NCBI GenBank assembly: GCA_022925895.1
Contig: JAKSYS010000467.1
Location: 1 to 50,470, forward strand
Direction of reading: 5' to 3'
Length of the DNA stretch: 50,470 bases
DNA from: Fragilaria crotonensis
Taxonomy: Eukaryota; Bacillariophyta; Fragilariophyceae; Fragilariales; Fragilariaceae
The position numbers were made by a program, and so were the translations under genes. The notes under the pieces were generated by a model. That model was not told the DNA's origin. It saw nothing but the letters and a program-made list of their open reading frames with translations, and did no database searches. Positions 1 through 8,705 of the stretch are shown here, in pieces; the stretch's first letter is position 1; every line of letters begins with the position of its first letter.

Positions 1-170
1 CCCTAACCCCTTACGCATGATTGTTTCTCGCACGGACGACGGCCAGACGTAAACCCTAACCCCTAACCCCTTACGCATGAAAGTTTTACGCACGGACGAC
101 GGCCAGACGTAAACCCTAACCCCTAACCCCTTACGCATGAAAGTTTCACGCACGGACGACGGCCAGACGA
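1..170. repeat. Terminal 60-bp repeat with telomere-like units
   Basis: Three head-to-tail 60-bp units start at 1, 61 and 121. Each opens with CCCTAACCCCTTACGCATGA and closes with a cggacgacggccagacg segment; the joins read CCCTAACCCCTAACCCC. The C-rich strand running 5' to 3' from base 1 is the orientation expected at a left chromosome end. The internal tract at 23,104 has a clean 7-bp unit (AACCCCT), so the telomere unit is probably TTAGGGG or a mixture with TTAGGG. Confidence 0.85.
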
Positions 171-184
171 AACTGCAACCGTAT

Positions 185-600
185 CACGTTACAACCGTAC
201 GTCACTATGACAGTACGACAATACAACGATACAACCATTCAACGGTACCACACTATGACGGTATGACAATACAACGATACAACCATTCAACGGTACCACA
301 CTATGACGGTACGACAATACAACGATACAACCATTCAACGGTAACACACTATGACGGTACGACGATACAACGATACAACCATTCAACGGTACCACACTAC
401 GACGGTACAATATTACGACGATACAACTATTCAACGGTACCACACTACGACGGTACGATATTACGACGATACAACCATTCAACGGTACCACACTACGACG
501 GTACGATATTCCGACGATACAACCATTCAACGGTACCACACTACGACGGTACCTCCTTACAACAGTACAACATGACAACAGTAACAGACTACGACGACAA
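185..600. repeat. 48-bp subtelomeric minisatellite
   Basis: The phrase acaaccattcaacggtaccac recurs at 231, 279, 327, 375, 423, 471 and 519, giving a 48-bp period. Because 48 is a multiple of three, long open frames run through on both strands, encoding a 16-residue repeat; these are a by-product of the period, not evidence of a gene. Copies diverge toward 600, where irregular acaaca/acgacg-rich sequence continues to about 830. Confidence 0.9.
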
Positions 601-831
601 TGTGTATAAACGGTATGGCATCACTACAGTGCCGACACCACATCGTCACGACATGACATCGGCCGCATGTCGTCACAACATGTCAACGGTTCGACGACCG
701 CATGTTGTCACAACATGTCAACGGTACGACGACGTCGCAATCGAAACGTGGCAACGTCGCACGTTGCAATCGACGACGTTGCAATCATCGTTCGACGTTG
801 AACGAACGTCAATACGTTTGTACAGTGTGCG

Positions 832-1200
832 ATGAATTGTTGTGTGTGTAACGATATTGACACTGTACAAACATGCGTGGAAGTTTACGTAGAAAATTGT
901 TGTGTGTGTGAAGACACCAACACCGTACAAATTTACGTGGATGATTACGTGGAAAATTGTCGTGTGTGTGATGACACCGACGGCGTACGAACCGATACGA
1001 CAATTGTCGTGTGTGTGATGACACCGACGCCGTACGAACCTAAACGACAATTGTCGTGTGTGTGATGACACTGACGCCGTACGAACCTTGTAACTAAATA
1101 CACGTAGAAAATTGTCGTCTAGCATGTGACACGTAAAAGTTTGTCGTATGCGTGATGACAATGACGCAGTGCGAACCTACGTTGAAATATATGTAGAGGA
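832..1200. repeat. Degenerate 45-60-bp subtelomeric repeat
   Basis: Units built around gaaaattgtcgtgtgtgtgatgacac followed by cgtacgaacc recur about every 60 bp at 891 and 951 and at shorter intervals to about 1,200. Related phrases (gtgtgtgatg, gcgtacgaacgcacg) reappear inside the window near 10,270-10,370, suggesting that region was once close to a chromosome end. Confidence 0.75.
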
Positions 1201-1766
1201 TTGTCTTTTGTGTTGTGACACGGATGCAAACAAGTACTACCACTTACGTACGCGTACCAAGTGACGTACGAACGCATGACGTTAATTGTATATAAACGTC
1301 ATCGCAAAACGTCAGTTTTGTTACACGAAATGAATCGTGTTTTTATTTTCAACGCACAGATTTGTCCATGATTCCTTTAATTAAGGAATCTTAGACTTCT
1401 AGTTAAGGCTAATTAAATATAGTGTAGAATATATTAATCCAACCATTCAATTATTTATTACTATTAAATGCAAGTCAATAATAATCTAAGTACCGGCATC
1501 TTTCAACTCCCATCATTGTTAAACATACATTTGCATGACTTGTATACACATGAAACACTTAGCTTTCATGTATGTGTATTGAATGTGGATACTAATTAAT
1601 TTGTTAGCAAATTAAGTCTTACTAAAAATTTATTACTTACAAATATTCTTAACAAGAAAGCACAGGCGCCTGTAACTAAGCATGTTTGGAATCACTTTTT
1701 TGTGTTTTCTCATTAATCCTGCATCGCTTCTGTGTTGCCCTTTAATGTTTGTACTCTTGTAGCGAA
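1201..1766. other. AT-rich DNA upstream of the oxygenase gene
   Basis: No coding frame is convincing here. The sequence is AT-rich and contains an imperfect inverted repeat near 1,548-1,582 (acacatgaaa against tttcatgtatgtgt). Similarity with the second oxygenase copy starts only at gtactcttgtagcg (about 1,750), which looks like a splice acceptor (cttgtag); an upstream exon or promoter could lie here, but nothing specific can be pointed to. Confidence 0.5.
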
Positions 1767-3035
1767 ATGGACGCTGCTCACCATGATGTACCAGGTAGCC
1801 GCAGAGCCGAGACCAATGACTGGGGGGCCATGATTAATGCGACGGCATACATGGTTCCTCCTATCATTGAGAAAATGGACACAGCTAGTCTGGACATCGG
1901 GAATGGTGACAGAGCCCAGATCCACATGAATACACACAGCAAAGACAACTCAGATGATGATGTAAGTGATGACAATCCCAATGCTAAGAAGCGGGGGTTC
2001 CAGCATGTCTACAAGTCAAAGACAAATTCCAGTCACAGAGTGATGGTGGCACATGAAGCATCGACAACAAAAGGTACGCCAAATAGCAAGCTGGGCAAGC
2101 GTAGAGATAATAAAAAGTCAAAGAAAATTGACAGCCTACAGGAGGTGTTGCCATCAAATGTGCACGCAATGGGAAGGTCATTCTTGAGCACACGCCCAGT
2201 GTTTTATAGTGGGACACCCAGGAGAAGTCTTCCAAATGCCATTGACAATGGCATTATGCTTTCAGCAATGGAAGATCTAAAGGTAATCGATACCATTTTT
2301 GGTGCCAGAATGGAGTCTGCTGCTGGTGACACTGTGTTTACCTTGATTCCCCGTCATGATGCAATCCATAAAATGACACATGTGAAAAAAACAATTGCTT
2401 CTTTGTACGCCTTGGACGATGCGAAGCGTGCAGCTGAAGTGCGTGGAAAGACTCGAATCACTGTGGCAGAAGACAATGGCAAGTATGTGACAGTTGGCTT
2501 GAAACCAAACCGAGGCTCTGTGGGTGTTTCTGAGATCTGGCCGCAGAAATTGACCATTGCTGACAGGAACTCAATTAGGAAGTTAATGGCACGTTGTGAG
2601 GAGGCTGCCAAGGGCTACATTCCATCAAATGAACTCCGTGGTCTGCGCATTGCACAAGTTCTTGGTGAGTGGAAGGAGATCAGTGGAGTGTCCTCCAATC
2701 CAATCTGGGGAAGTCTTGCTTGTGGGCGGAACTACTATTTGAATTCCCATGTCGATGAGGACTTTTTTTATTCTTTGACAACCGTTACTTCTGAACATGG
2801 ACTGCAACAAGACATTGACAGATACAGCATGGATGCTGATGTCAGTAACTATTTCACTTTTGCTGAACAAGGAATCGCAGTTGCATTGAGACCAGGTGAC
2901 ATGCTGATTTTCAATCCGCTGTATCACCACTGTTTGTCCTCCCGTACTTCTGCATTTCAAAGCGTGGATGTCTTTTGTTTGTCGTTGTACCTGAAGACGG
3001 CAGTGGTTGGTAAGAACGACAATACTTTGCACTAA
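1767..3035 (+). CDS. 2OG-Fe(II) oxygenase-like protein, copy 1 (complete)
   Basis: About 422 residues from the first ATG; the open frame extends a few codons upstream, but only from a TTG. The N-terminal third is acidic then basic and looks disordered. The C-terminal part carries a double-stranded beta-helix signature: H-V-D near residues 328-330 (NSHVDED), a Y-F-T-F strand, R-P-G-D-M-L-I-F-N-P, a distal H-H at 387-388 and Arg 393 (HHCLSSR). The H-x-D...H...R order fits 2-oxoglutarate/iron dioxygenases, and I recognise the TAVVGKNDN ending from diatom proteins of this type. The substrate is unknown; a Tet/JBP-like DNA-modifying role is possible but unproven. It is convergent with the helicase gene of element A and may travel with it. 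A second copy at 39,606 is close to identical but lacks the catalytic half. Confidence 0.75.
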   Translation: MDAAHHDVPGSRRAETNDWGAMINATAYMVPPIIEKMDTASLDIGNGDRAQIHMNTHSKDNSDDDVSDDNPNAKKRGFQHVYKSKTNSSHRVMVAHEASTTKGTPNSKLGKRRDNKKSKKIDSLQEVLPSNVHAMGRSFLSTRPVFYSGTPRRSLPNAIDNGIMLSAMEDLKVIDTIFGARMESAAGDTVFTLIPRHDAIHKMTHVKKTIASLYALDDAKRAAEVRGKTRITVAEDNGKYVTVGLKPNRGSVGVSEIWPQKLTIADRNSIRKLMARCEEAAKGYIPSNELRGLRIAQVLGEWKEISGVSSNPIWGSLACGRNYYLNSHVDEDFFYSLTTVTSEHGLQQDIDRYSMDADVSNYFTFAEQGIAVALRPGDMLIFNPLYHHCLSSRTSAFQSVDVFCLSLYLKTAVVGKNDNTLH

Positions 3036-3183
3036 TCACAAATTTAAATGTACATTTTGGAAGGCGGAGGGTACTAGATTGCACAACGATTATTGTTGTG
3101 ATCATTGCGTTGCCGTATTCATACATTGTAGCAGCAGTAGCATTGCATGTCTACATAAACGAGATCCAACATGGTATTCATTA

Positions 3184-6048
3184 CTATGTAGTTCGAAGAA
3201 TTGGAACACAATTAACGCCGGGTGTCGGTAATGCTGTCTCCTGGGAGGTCAAAAACTTACAAAAAGATGCTTCAGAAGTATAAATTTCTTCGATATACGC
3301 CTGAAAGGTACCGGAAACTTTTGCTTGGAGGAAGTTGTGCGAGAGTAATCGTCGCAATCTGCCCTTTACTGGGCAGCTGTTGCTTTCGTGCTTTGGGGCA
3401 CCTGCTGCTCCTTTGAAAACCCAGCACTCACAGCACGCTCGGTTGTTCATGTAATCTTTTTTAAACGGGCAAAGTTTGCGATCATGTGTACTCACACCGC
3501 ATGCGTAGCACATTTTCCATTGGAAGCAAATGTCTTTGTTCTCTGGCAGAGTCTTACTTCCAGTTCCACGTAAGAGTGGTATTCCTCGACATGACGGTTT
3601 TCCACACACAAGACATGCCGTCGTCAATTGTAAGAGAACACGTCGCGCAGCACTTTCGTTCTTTTCAGCATGTCGAATACGGTGAGTGGCCTCAGTTTGG
3701 AGATTTGTCAATGGAATGGTGCGACAGAAAGGACATGCTCCACAGTTGGCAAGCGTTTCTCTCCCAAATGAAGCGGACAAAATCTTGATCGCACAACCCT
3801 TTTGTCCTTGGGATGCATCGAATAACCAGTCGCGAACTGCGCATGATGTCATAACAGCTTTGAAATCACAATGGTCTTGTGGTGTCACAATGTGTTCATT
3901 CAAGAGACGAGTGTATCGATACTCATCATCCCTTACGCGGTGGTCAGAAAGGTTGTCTGGTACAGCAAATAGGACTTGGCCAAACTCTTTTCGCATGCTC
4001 TTCCGTAATCGACCAAACAATTGAACAATCTGCATGGAGTCATACAAATAGCCGACACATACCAAATGTCTGCAGGAGGGATTTTCGTTGCCAACCAAAC
4101 CCATTGTTGTTGAAATGAGAACATCCAACTGTCCTTTGCTCCATTCCGTGGCACTTTGATTAACATCGTCATGAGTGGAGTCAGAGGAAACAAATTTGCA
4201 TTTGAACCTATTGCTCAACTGTTCAAATAGAAGAATCCCATCCCTTTTCTCAGCGACGACAATATGGACAGCTGCAAGTCCCCTTCCAGATTCCAACTTT
4301 GTTTTAACAAAGTGAGCGGCGACATACACATAACGTGAAGAAATTGACACTTTGATTTCAAACCCCTGTGGGAATTTGCCAACCACATGATTCCCAAGGA
4401 TAAGTTTGACGTCGCTGAGGTCATCGGTTCTTGATAAGCCAAGATGCCTTGCAAATCTTTTAACCATAAAAATTGGAAGCGACCCACTCAAGACAACAAT
4501 GGGAATACCCAGACTCGGGAGTTCTGAATAAACCTTGTATTTGTTGTCCCGGAACCTCATTTCAGATAGGATGGTGTGCACTTCGTCAATAACAATTTTA
4601 TCGACAACGTCCACCCAAGACTTGAGAACTTCATAGAACCACATGAACAAATTGCTGATGGCATCGAGGCTCAAAAAGACCAAGCTTGGGAGATTTTCTT
4701 TCTCCCGGAGTTCTTCTGGTAGTGGGCCATCAGAGGTGATGTCCCGCCCCAAAAAAACACAGATGTTTGACTTGAGGGAAAGCTTCTCGAATGCCGTGGA
4801 TGCCATTGCAAACTGATACCCAGCCAAGAAACGATATGGTGAAACATGGATGATTGTCTTTGGTTTTTGGTTCGCAAGGTGGCGAGCAATAGTCGGAATT
4901 ATATACGATTCCGATTTGCCCTCACCTGGTGCTAGTAGAGCAAGACAGTGCTGGGGCTTGTTGTTTAACTCAGTACCATAGCCAAACTCAACCAACTCTT
5001 TCTGCTGCAGCGATAGATAGTGTTCATGGCCATTATTTGGACTAGCAGAAGTTGGATACCGAAGTCGCATTGCAGTGCGTAGGTCTGCCAAGGAAAGGCG
5101 CGTGATGGTGGATTGGGATATTAGATAGGACGTGTCTCCAATAGCACAATGATACGCATTAAAGTGTGCCTCTTCTGAACCAACTTGCTGGCTGGAATAC
5201 GCAATGGCATGTGTCGTTGAAGAATGACCCATTTTTGATGCCCCCATGGCACTCGCTGACAAGAACATGCCAGGTTGATGGCCACCACCGGTCACGAAGT
5301 TAGAAACACCAGCCCAAAAATGCCTTACTTGTGTCATGTTCGGAATCGCAGATAAAGAAAAAATGTCTCGGATGATATGTGATGGTTGAATGACGGAAGC
5401 ATTAATCCTTGTCGGGAATATGAGATTATGATTGTTGTCACTGGTGTTACTGCAGAACATACTGCTTGCTTTCGTTTGGATCAGAGATCGAAACAACAAA
5501 AAGTATCTGGAGATAACTGGGGGTAGCTTGCGCTCAATTTCTTTGCAAGTGCGTCGTGATGCGCTATTGAACCCTTTCAATGAAGAAAGTGTGTAATAGA
5601 CCGTACCATTTGTGTAGAGACAGTGGAACATGGTCGGATCGCGGAGCTCATTCAACCTTGCGGAACCACCACCGAAACCGTGGAAAGACATTTCTAAAAG
5701 TGCCTTCAAATGGTCGAAACAATCCAGAGAGAAAAGTGAACCTTGTTTCCACACGGGACTCACATCTGCTAGAAAAAGGTCACCTGTGTCACAATCAACG
5801 TGGACCTTTATATTGGTCAGAACATCGATTACCGGTTTCCACCAAATTCCCTCTGCTAAGTTTGAAATTGCCACCTTCATCAAATAAACTGTCTTTGGAA
5901 CAATTTGCGACCAGTCATCAAACAGAAAAGAAAACTGATCTATGACAATGTTCCCCCTTTTCATCAAGTGTCGTCTTCCTCCTTTTGGGGAGTCTGCGGT
6001 GCATTTCACGAATTTGGCGGAGCATAGGTGACAGAGAATGGATGACAT
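3184..6048 (-). CDS. RecQ-like helicase with tyrosine-recombinase-like and zinc-knuckle domains (element A, C-terminal part)
   Basis: An open frame of 954 residues. From about 365 it reads as a superfamily 2 helicase: Walker A APGEGKS (Lys 378), DEVH (488-491), SGS (521-523), and motif VI QLFGRLRKS (Gln 676, Arg 680, Arg 682). Upstream, QVRHFWAGVSN (Arg 242, His 243) followed by MGHSSTTHAIAYSS (His 275, Tyr 284) resembles the LRH and GH...Y boxes of tyrosine recombinases. The C-terminus has a CCHC knuckle (Cys 847, Cys 850, His 855, Cys 860) and a second Cys/His cluster at 872-893. It is probably a self-mobilising DNA-processing enzyme. The true protein joins the zinc-finger frames to the right; an extra A in an AAAA run near 5,990 breaks the connection. 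The helicase call is strong, the recombinase call tentative. Confidence 0.8.
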   Translation of the reverse strand: MSSILCHLCSAKFVKCTADSPKGGRRHLMKRGNIVIDQFSFLFDDWSQIVPKTVYLMKVAISNLAEGIWWKPVIDVLTNIKVHVDCDTGDLFLADVSPVWKQGSLFSLDCFDHLKALLEMSFHGFGGGSARLNELRDPTMFHCLYTNGTVYYTLSSLKGFNSASRRTCKEIERKLPPVISRYFLLFRSLIQTKASSMFCSNTSDNNHNLIFPTRINASVIQPSHIIRDIFSLSAIPNMTQVRHFWAGVSNFVTGGGHQPGMFLSASAMGASKMGHSSTTHAIAYSSQQVGSEEAHFNAYHCAIGDTSYLISQSTITRLSLADLRTAMRLRYPTSASPNNGHEHYLSLQQKELVEFGYGTELNNKPQHCLALLAPGEGKSESYIIPTIARHLANQKPKTIIHVSPYRFLAGYQFAMASTAFEKLSLKSNICVFLGRDITSDGPLPEELREKENLPSLVFLSLDAISNLFMWFYEVLKSWVDVVDKIVIDEVHTILSEMRFRDNKYKVYSELPSLGIPIVVLSGSLPIFMVKRFARHLGLSRTDDLSDVKLILGNHVVGKFPQGFEIKVSISSRYVYVAAHFVKTKLESGRGLAAVHIVVAEKRDGILLFEQLSNRFKCKFVSSDSTHDDVNQSATEWSKGQLDVLISTTMGLVGNENPSCRHLVCVGYLYDSMQIVQLFGRLRKSMRKEFGQVLFAVPDNLSDHRVRDDEYRYTRLLNEHIVTPQDHCDFKAVMTSCAVRDWLFDASQGQKGCAIKILSASFGRETLANCGACPFCRTIPLTNLQTEATHRIRHAEKNESAARRVLLQLTTACLVCGKPSCRGIPLLRGTGSKTLPENKDICFQWKMCYACGVSTHDRKLCPFKKDYMNNRACCECWVFKGAAGAPKHESNSCPVKGRLRRLLSHNFLQAKVSGTFQAYIEEIYTSEASFCKFLTSQETALPTPGVNCVPILRTT

Positions 6049-6223
6049 GCGATTTTCTTACCGCCGTGATGAGAGCAGGACCGTGTAACGTGAACGCGTC
6101 TTCAGAAAACGAACATATAACGGAACAAATACCGGCTTTCAAAACAGATGTTACCTTAGCGATAAGCGAGGAAACAGTGTCACACGATATCATTTTGATT
6201 TTGGAATCCTCTTTTTTGGACAC
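5918..6223 (-). pseudogene. Bridging frame of the element A helicase gene
   Basis: This short frame carries the segment linking the N-terminal frame to the helicase frame. It includes MISCDTVSSLIAKVTSVLK, which matches element I at about 35,130-35,200 (MISCDTVSSVFSKISSVLK) in the same relative place. One frame change near 6,190-6,220 and another near 5,990, at an AAAA run, separate it from its neighbours. Since element I has its break at a different spot, the ancestral gene was continuous here. It is either decayed or affected by homopolymer sequencing errors. Confidence 0.7.
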
Positions 6224-7367
6224 GGAATCCAGACATTAAACAGAATTCAACCGCCAATGGATGATGTTGCACTGAAGGTGGTATTTCAAGCATTAAATCC
6301 TTCAGAAAGTATGCAATTGAAAATCCATCTCTCTCGTTGAATTTCTTGTTGACAAACAGACCTCGTCGGAAGGAATATGCTAAAAGCTTTTTGAGTTCAA
6401 TTAGTAATGTAGATGGATCGTGTTGCATGGTGTATGTGCATCGTTGTGACACATCTTCAATTTCACCACCTTCAAATGTTTGCAAAGCAGCCCGAAGATC
6501 ACCAGGTACCATTTTTATGTTCTTCTGGGCATAGTTCAGAAGCCAGACTTCAGCAAGCTGGTGAAGTTTAACCAGGAATACCTCAGTTGATGGATTTGGT
6601 GGTGAATGGATCAAGTTGAAGTCAGTTTTGATTTTTTCAATAAATTGTGTGCCACCGCCACAGCCAAAAATAAGTGGGGTGAACATATGAGTATACGTGT
6701 CGTCCTGTCTTTCCCTTTGAGGTAGTAGTGGCAACAAAGCAGTTCTCGCCTCGCCGTAATCAAATTGTTCCGTGATGCGAGGTGCTTTGTTGAAGAAAGC
6801 TGAGACTTGGGCATGGGAAACGTATCGACCACAGCAGAGTTTGATGAGTTCAACTTCCTGCAGCTGCAACTCATTGCAACCCATATTTTTGCAATGTCGA
6901 AGAGCGTTATCTTTCCTCGGAAAGACGGAACCGCAAGTGCACACATATCCTGTATAAGTTTTTTTGTCACTACGGTACGGCTCTATGGTGCAGGATTCCT
7001 TCGCAACGAGAACTCTTTTAGTAAATTCGTTCAACACAGAACGGACTGTAGACATTCTACTGTCCATGTGATGTTTTAAGGTGATCGCGGATGGATCTCT
7101 CTCCATGTTGATCATGTTGTGAGCATTGCATTGACGGCAGCAAAGGCCGAATGGTGAGAAAGTGAAAAGTTCTCGAATAGGATCAAGGGTCGATCTCTGT
7201 GCTTTGCACCAGAAGACGGACAGAAACAACAGGACTGATAATTCCGTTAACCAGCTTTTGTATTGGAGGAGAGCTTGATGATGGCATGATGGGAATGATG
7301 AGTTTGTTATGGACAAGCCGTGATGTTTGTGTGCCTGTGTAATAAAGTCAGTCGGGAGCCGCGCCAA
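6180..7367 (-). CDS. N-terminal zinc-finger region of the element A helicase protein
   Basis: An open frame of 395 residues holding the family hallmark FTFSPFGLCCRQC. In better preserved copies this hallmark (FTFSPFGLGCxxC) is followed by HLKKH about 20 residues on, giving a C2H2-type finger. A second metal cluster follows (C-T-C-G ... R-H-C ... G-C), then LIKLCCGRYVSHAQV and a conserved QFDYGEARTALLPLLPQRE block. By position this is the likely DNA-binding end of the protein and the best candidate to read the tip iterons, though no binding is shown. The first ATG may not be native: copies E and I start with M-x-P-I ... K-R, which is not clear here. The frame ends at 6,180 and the protein continues in the bridging frame. 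Confidence 0.7.
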   Translation of the reverse strand: MARLPTDFITQAHKHHGLSITNSSFPSCHHQALLQYKSWLTELSVLLFLSVFWCKAQRSTLDPIRELFTFSPFGLCCRQCNAHNMINMERDPSAITLKHHMDSRMSTVRSVLNEFTKRVLVAKESCTIEPYRSDKKTYTGYVCTCGSVFPRKDNALRHCKNMGCNELQLQEVELIKLCCGRYVSHAQVSAFFNKAPRITEQFDYGEARTALLPLLPQRERQDDTYTHMFTPLIFGCGGGTQFIEKIKTDFNLIHSPPNPSTEVFLVKLHQLAEVWLLNYAQKNIKMVPGDLRAALQTFEGGEIEDVSQRCTYTMQHDPSTLLIELKKLLAYSFRRGLFVNKKFNERDGFSIAYFLKDLMLEIPPSVQHHPLAVEFCLMSGFRVQKRGFQNQNDIV

Positions 7368-7404
7368 TTTCGATAGTACCGAATTCTACTTGGATCGATC
7401 GTAA

Positions 7405-7568
7405 CTCCCGACGTACAAAATCGAGCTGTCTAACGTAGGAATCATTACTGGGGATCCTCTCGACGTACAAAATGTCCCTCCCGACGTACAAAAATCACTC
7501 CCAACGTATCTAATAAAAGTATCCATACCTGAGGATATATAATCTACATAGAAGCTCGCCCCCTTAGG
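7405..7568 (-). repeat. 5' tip of element A: iterons plus terminus
   Basis: Iterons of the form CTCCCGACGTAC start at 7,405, 7,457 (CTCTCGACGTAC), 7,478 and 7,498 (CTCCCAACGTAT), with spacings 52, 21 and 20. Then come TAATAAAAGTA, a weakened hairpin partner (TACCTGAGGATA) and the terminus GCCCCCTTAGG. Directly after it begins coding sequence of element B. The join reads TTAGGGGTAAACATATG, and the uninterrupted sequence in element A is GTGGGGTGAACATATG, so GGGGT is shared at the joint. Confidence 0.8.
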
Positions 7569-8196
7569 GGTAAACATATGTGTGTAGGTGTGGTCGTCTT
7601 TTTCACGGTTTGGTAGGAACGAGATGAGTGCCGCTCTTGCCTCAACGTAATCAAATTGTTTCGTAATGTGAGGTGGCATGGAAAGGGATTCGATTTGACT
7701 CGAAGACACGTATGAACCGCAACACAGCTTAGTGAGATTGACTTGCTGTAGCTTTGTTGGGTCACAGCCACCCTTCTGACAATGCCGAATGGCACTATCC
7801 TTCCTTAATTGAAAAACTTTCCCGCAAGTACATGATACACCCTTGTATGTGACATCATCAACACGATATGGCTCAATTGAGCGATAAGAACGCTTGACTT
7901 CCTCAATTTGTGTTTCGAAGCTTTGCAAAAGGGATTTTGCAGTAGAAATCCCGCTCTCCATTCCATGCTTTTTGAGATGGATTTGAATGCTTCTCAGATT
8001 CAATTGAATCGTTACCGATTTCTTGCATTCGACACCCCAGACCAAATGGCGAGAAGTTGAATGGTCCACAACTGAACGCAAGAGGAGAAACTACTGGAGC
8101 AACACGATCCTGCCATGGGGAAATCTCTGTTGCTGCTTGTCTTTTTTTTGGTGTGGGAGTGATTGGGAACATGGTCGCAGCATCAAAAGCAAACAA
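7569..8196 (-). pseudogene. Element B gene remnant, cut on its telomeric side
   Basis: The frame preserves the family N-terminus: a start MFPITPTPKKR, FNFSPFGLGC, HLKKHGM, the C-T-C-G ... R-H-C cluster, LTKLCCGSYVSS and QFDYVEARAALISFLP. It ends abruptly at YTHMFTP, where element A's tip is attached. Everything that should follow (recombinase-like, helicase and knuckle regions) is absent. A frameshift near 8,030 separates FNFSPFGLGC from HLKKHGM, so the remnant is also internally broken. The lost part is the telomere-facing part of the gene. Confidence 0.8.
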
Positions 8197-8336
8197 ATGT
8201 GATGTTTCATGCAGTACTGTGTGTGTGATGTACCGACGGATTGGAGGTCCGCGCCATATTTTTGTGGCTGATCCGCGCCTGCCATGCTGATGATGTGATG
8301 ACGACGATTATGGAGCCCTACAGCGGAGCTCTGTAC

Positions 8337-8705
8337 CACCCGATGAAGAGGTTGCGTATCTAATGGTACCACCCAATGCTGAAAAAGACACACCCGATGC
8401 AAGTTTTCCCATATTAAATTCCCACCCGATGTATCAAGTAAAAATATATAAAACCAAATTATAAGGTTATCACCGTCCATGCCCGGTAGAACATAGTGCG
8501 TACCCCGATCCGGCGGTTAATCCGCGAGATCTTATTTAGTAGGGAACTCCCCAATTATTTTCGCCGTGCAAAAAATGAAGTCATCGTTGTCTGCGTAGAT
8601 CCCTCTTGGCGAGATATACCAATAGATTTTTTAACCATACGTGTATCAAGTAAAAAAATACATCCCTGAAGTAATTTTATATAGAAATCGGACCGCCCCC
8701 TTAGG
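8337..8705 (-). repeat. 5' tip of element B: iterons plus terminus, with insertion
   Basis: Iterons CACCCGATG / CACCCAATG start at 8,337, 8,370, 8,391 and 8,423, with spacings 33, 21 and 32. The last runs into GTATCAAGTAAAAA at 8,431. That sequence is repeated at 8,643, with about 212 bp between the two copies; after it the tip continues to ACCGCCCCCTTAGG at 8,705. Element C (11,927-12,083) is nearly identical without the insertion. Confidence 0.85.
8445..8642. other. About 212-bp insertion inside tip B
   Basis: The stretch is flanked by the direct repeat GTATCAAGTAAAAA (8,431-8,444 and 8,643-8,656) and is absent from the matching place in element C. It has no obvious terminal inverted repeats. 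The minus strand gives a short peptide-like stretch containing IYADNDDFIF, so it could be a scrap of coding sequence, but it is too short to name. The 14-bp flank may be a target duplication or a product of template switching. Confidence 0.6.

Larger units (their letters stand above)
3184..7568 (-). mobile_element. Helicase element A (fullest copy)
   Basis: This is the most complete member of a family seen at ten places here. Read on the minus strand, it has a 5' tip (iterons, hairpin-like sequence, CCCTTAGG terminus at about 7,568), then a long gene with an N-terminal zinc-finger region, a tyrosine-recombinase-like stretch, a RecQ-like helicase and C-terminal zinc knuckles. The 3' end lies somewhere left of 3,184; no terminal repeat matching the tip was found there. 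The right end abuts the truncated gene of element B. Subtelomeric location and a RecQ-like helicase recall fungal telomere-linked helicase genes, but the N-terminal modules and the tip are distinct features. Confidence 0.75.

Noticed and set aside
137-835. Long open frame of 232 codons (and overlapping frames) at the left end
   Set aside because: It is created by the 48-bp repeat, whose length is a multiple of three; both strands stay open and the peptide is a simple 16-residue repeat.
718-1161. Minus-strand frame with a Thr/His/Arg-rich repeat
   Set aside because: It follows the 60-bp subtelomeric repeat and has no non-repetitive content.
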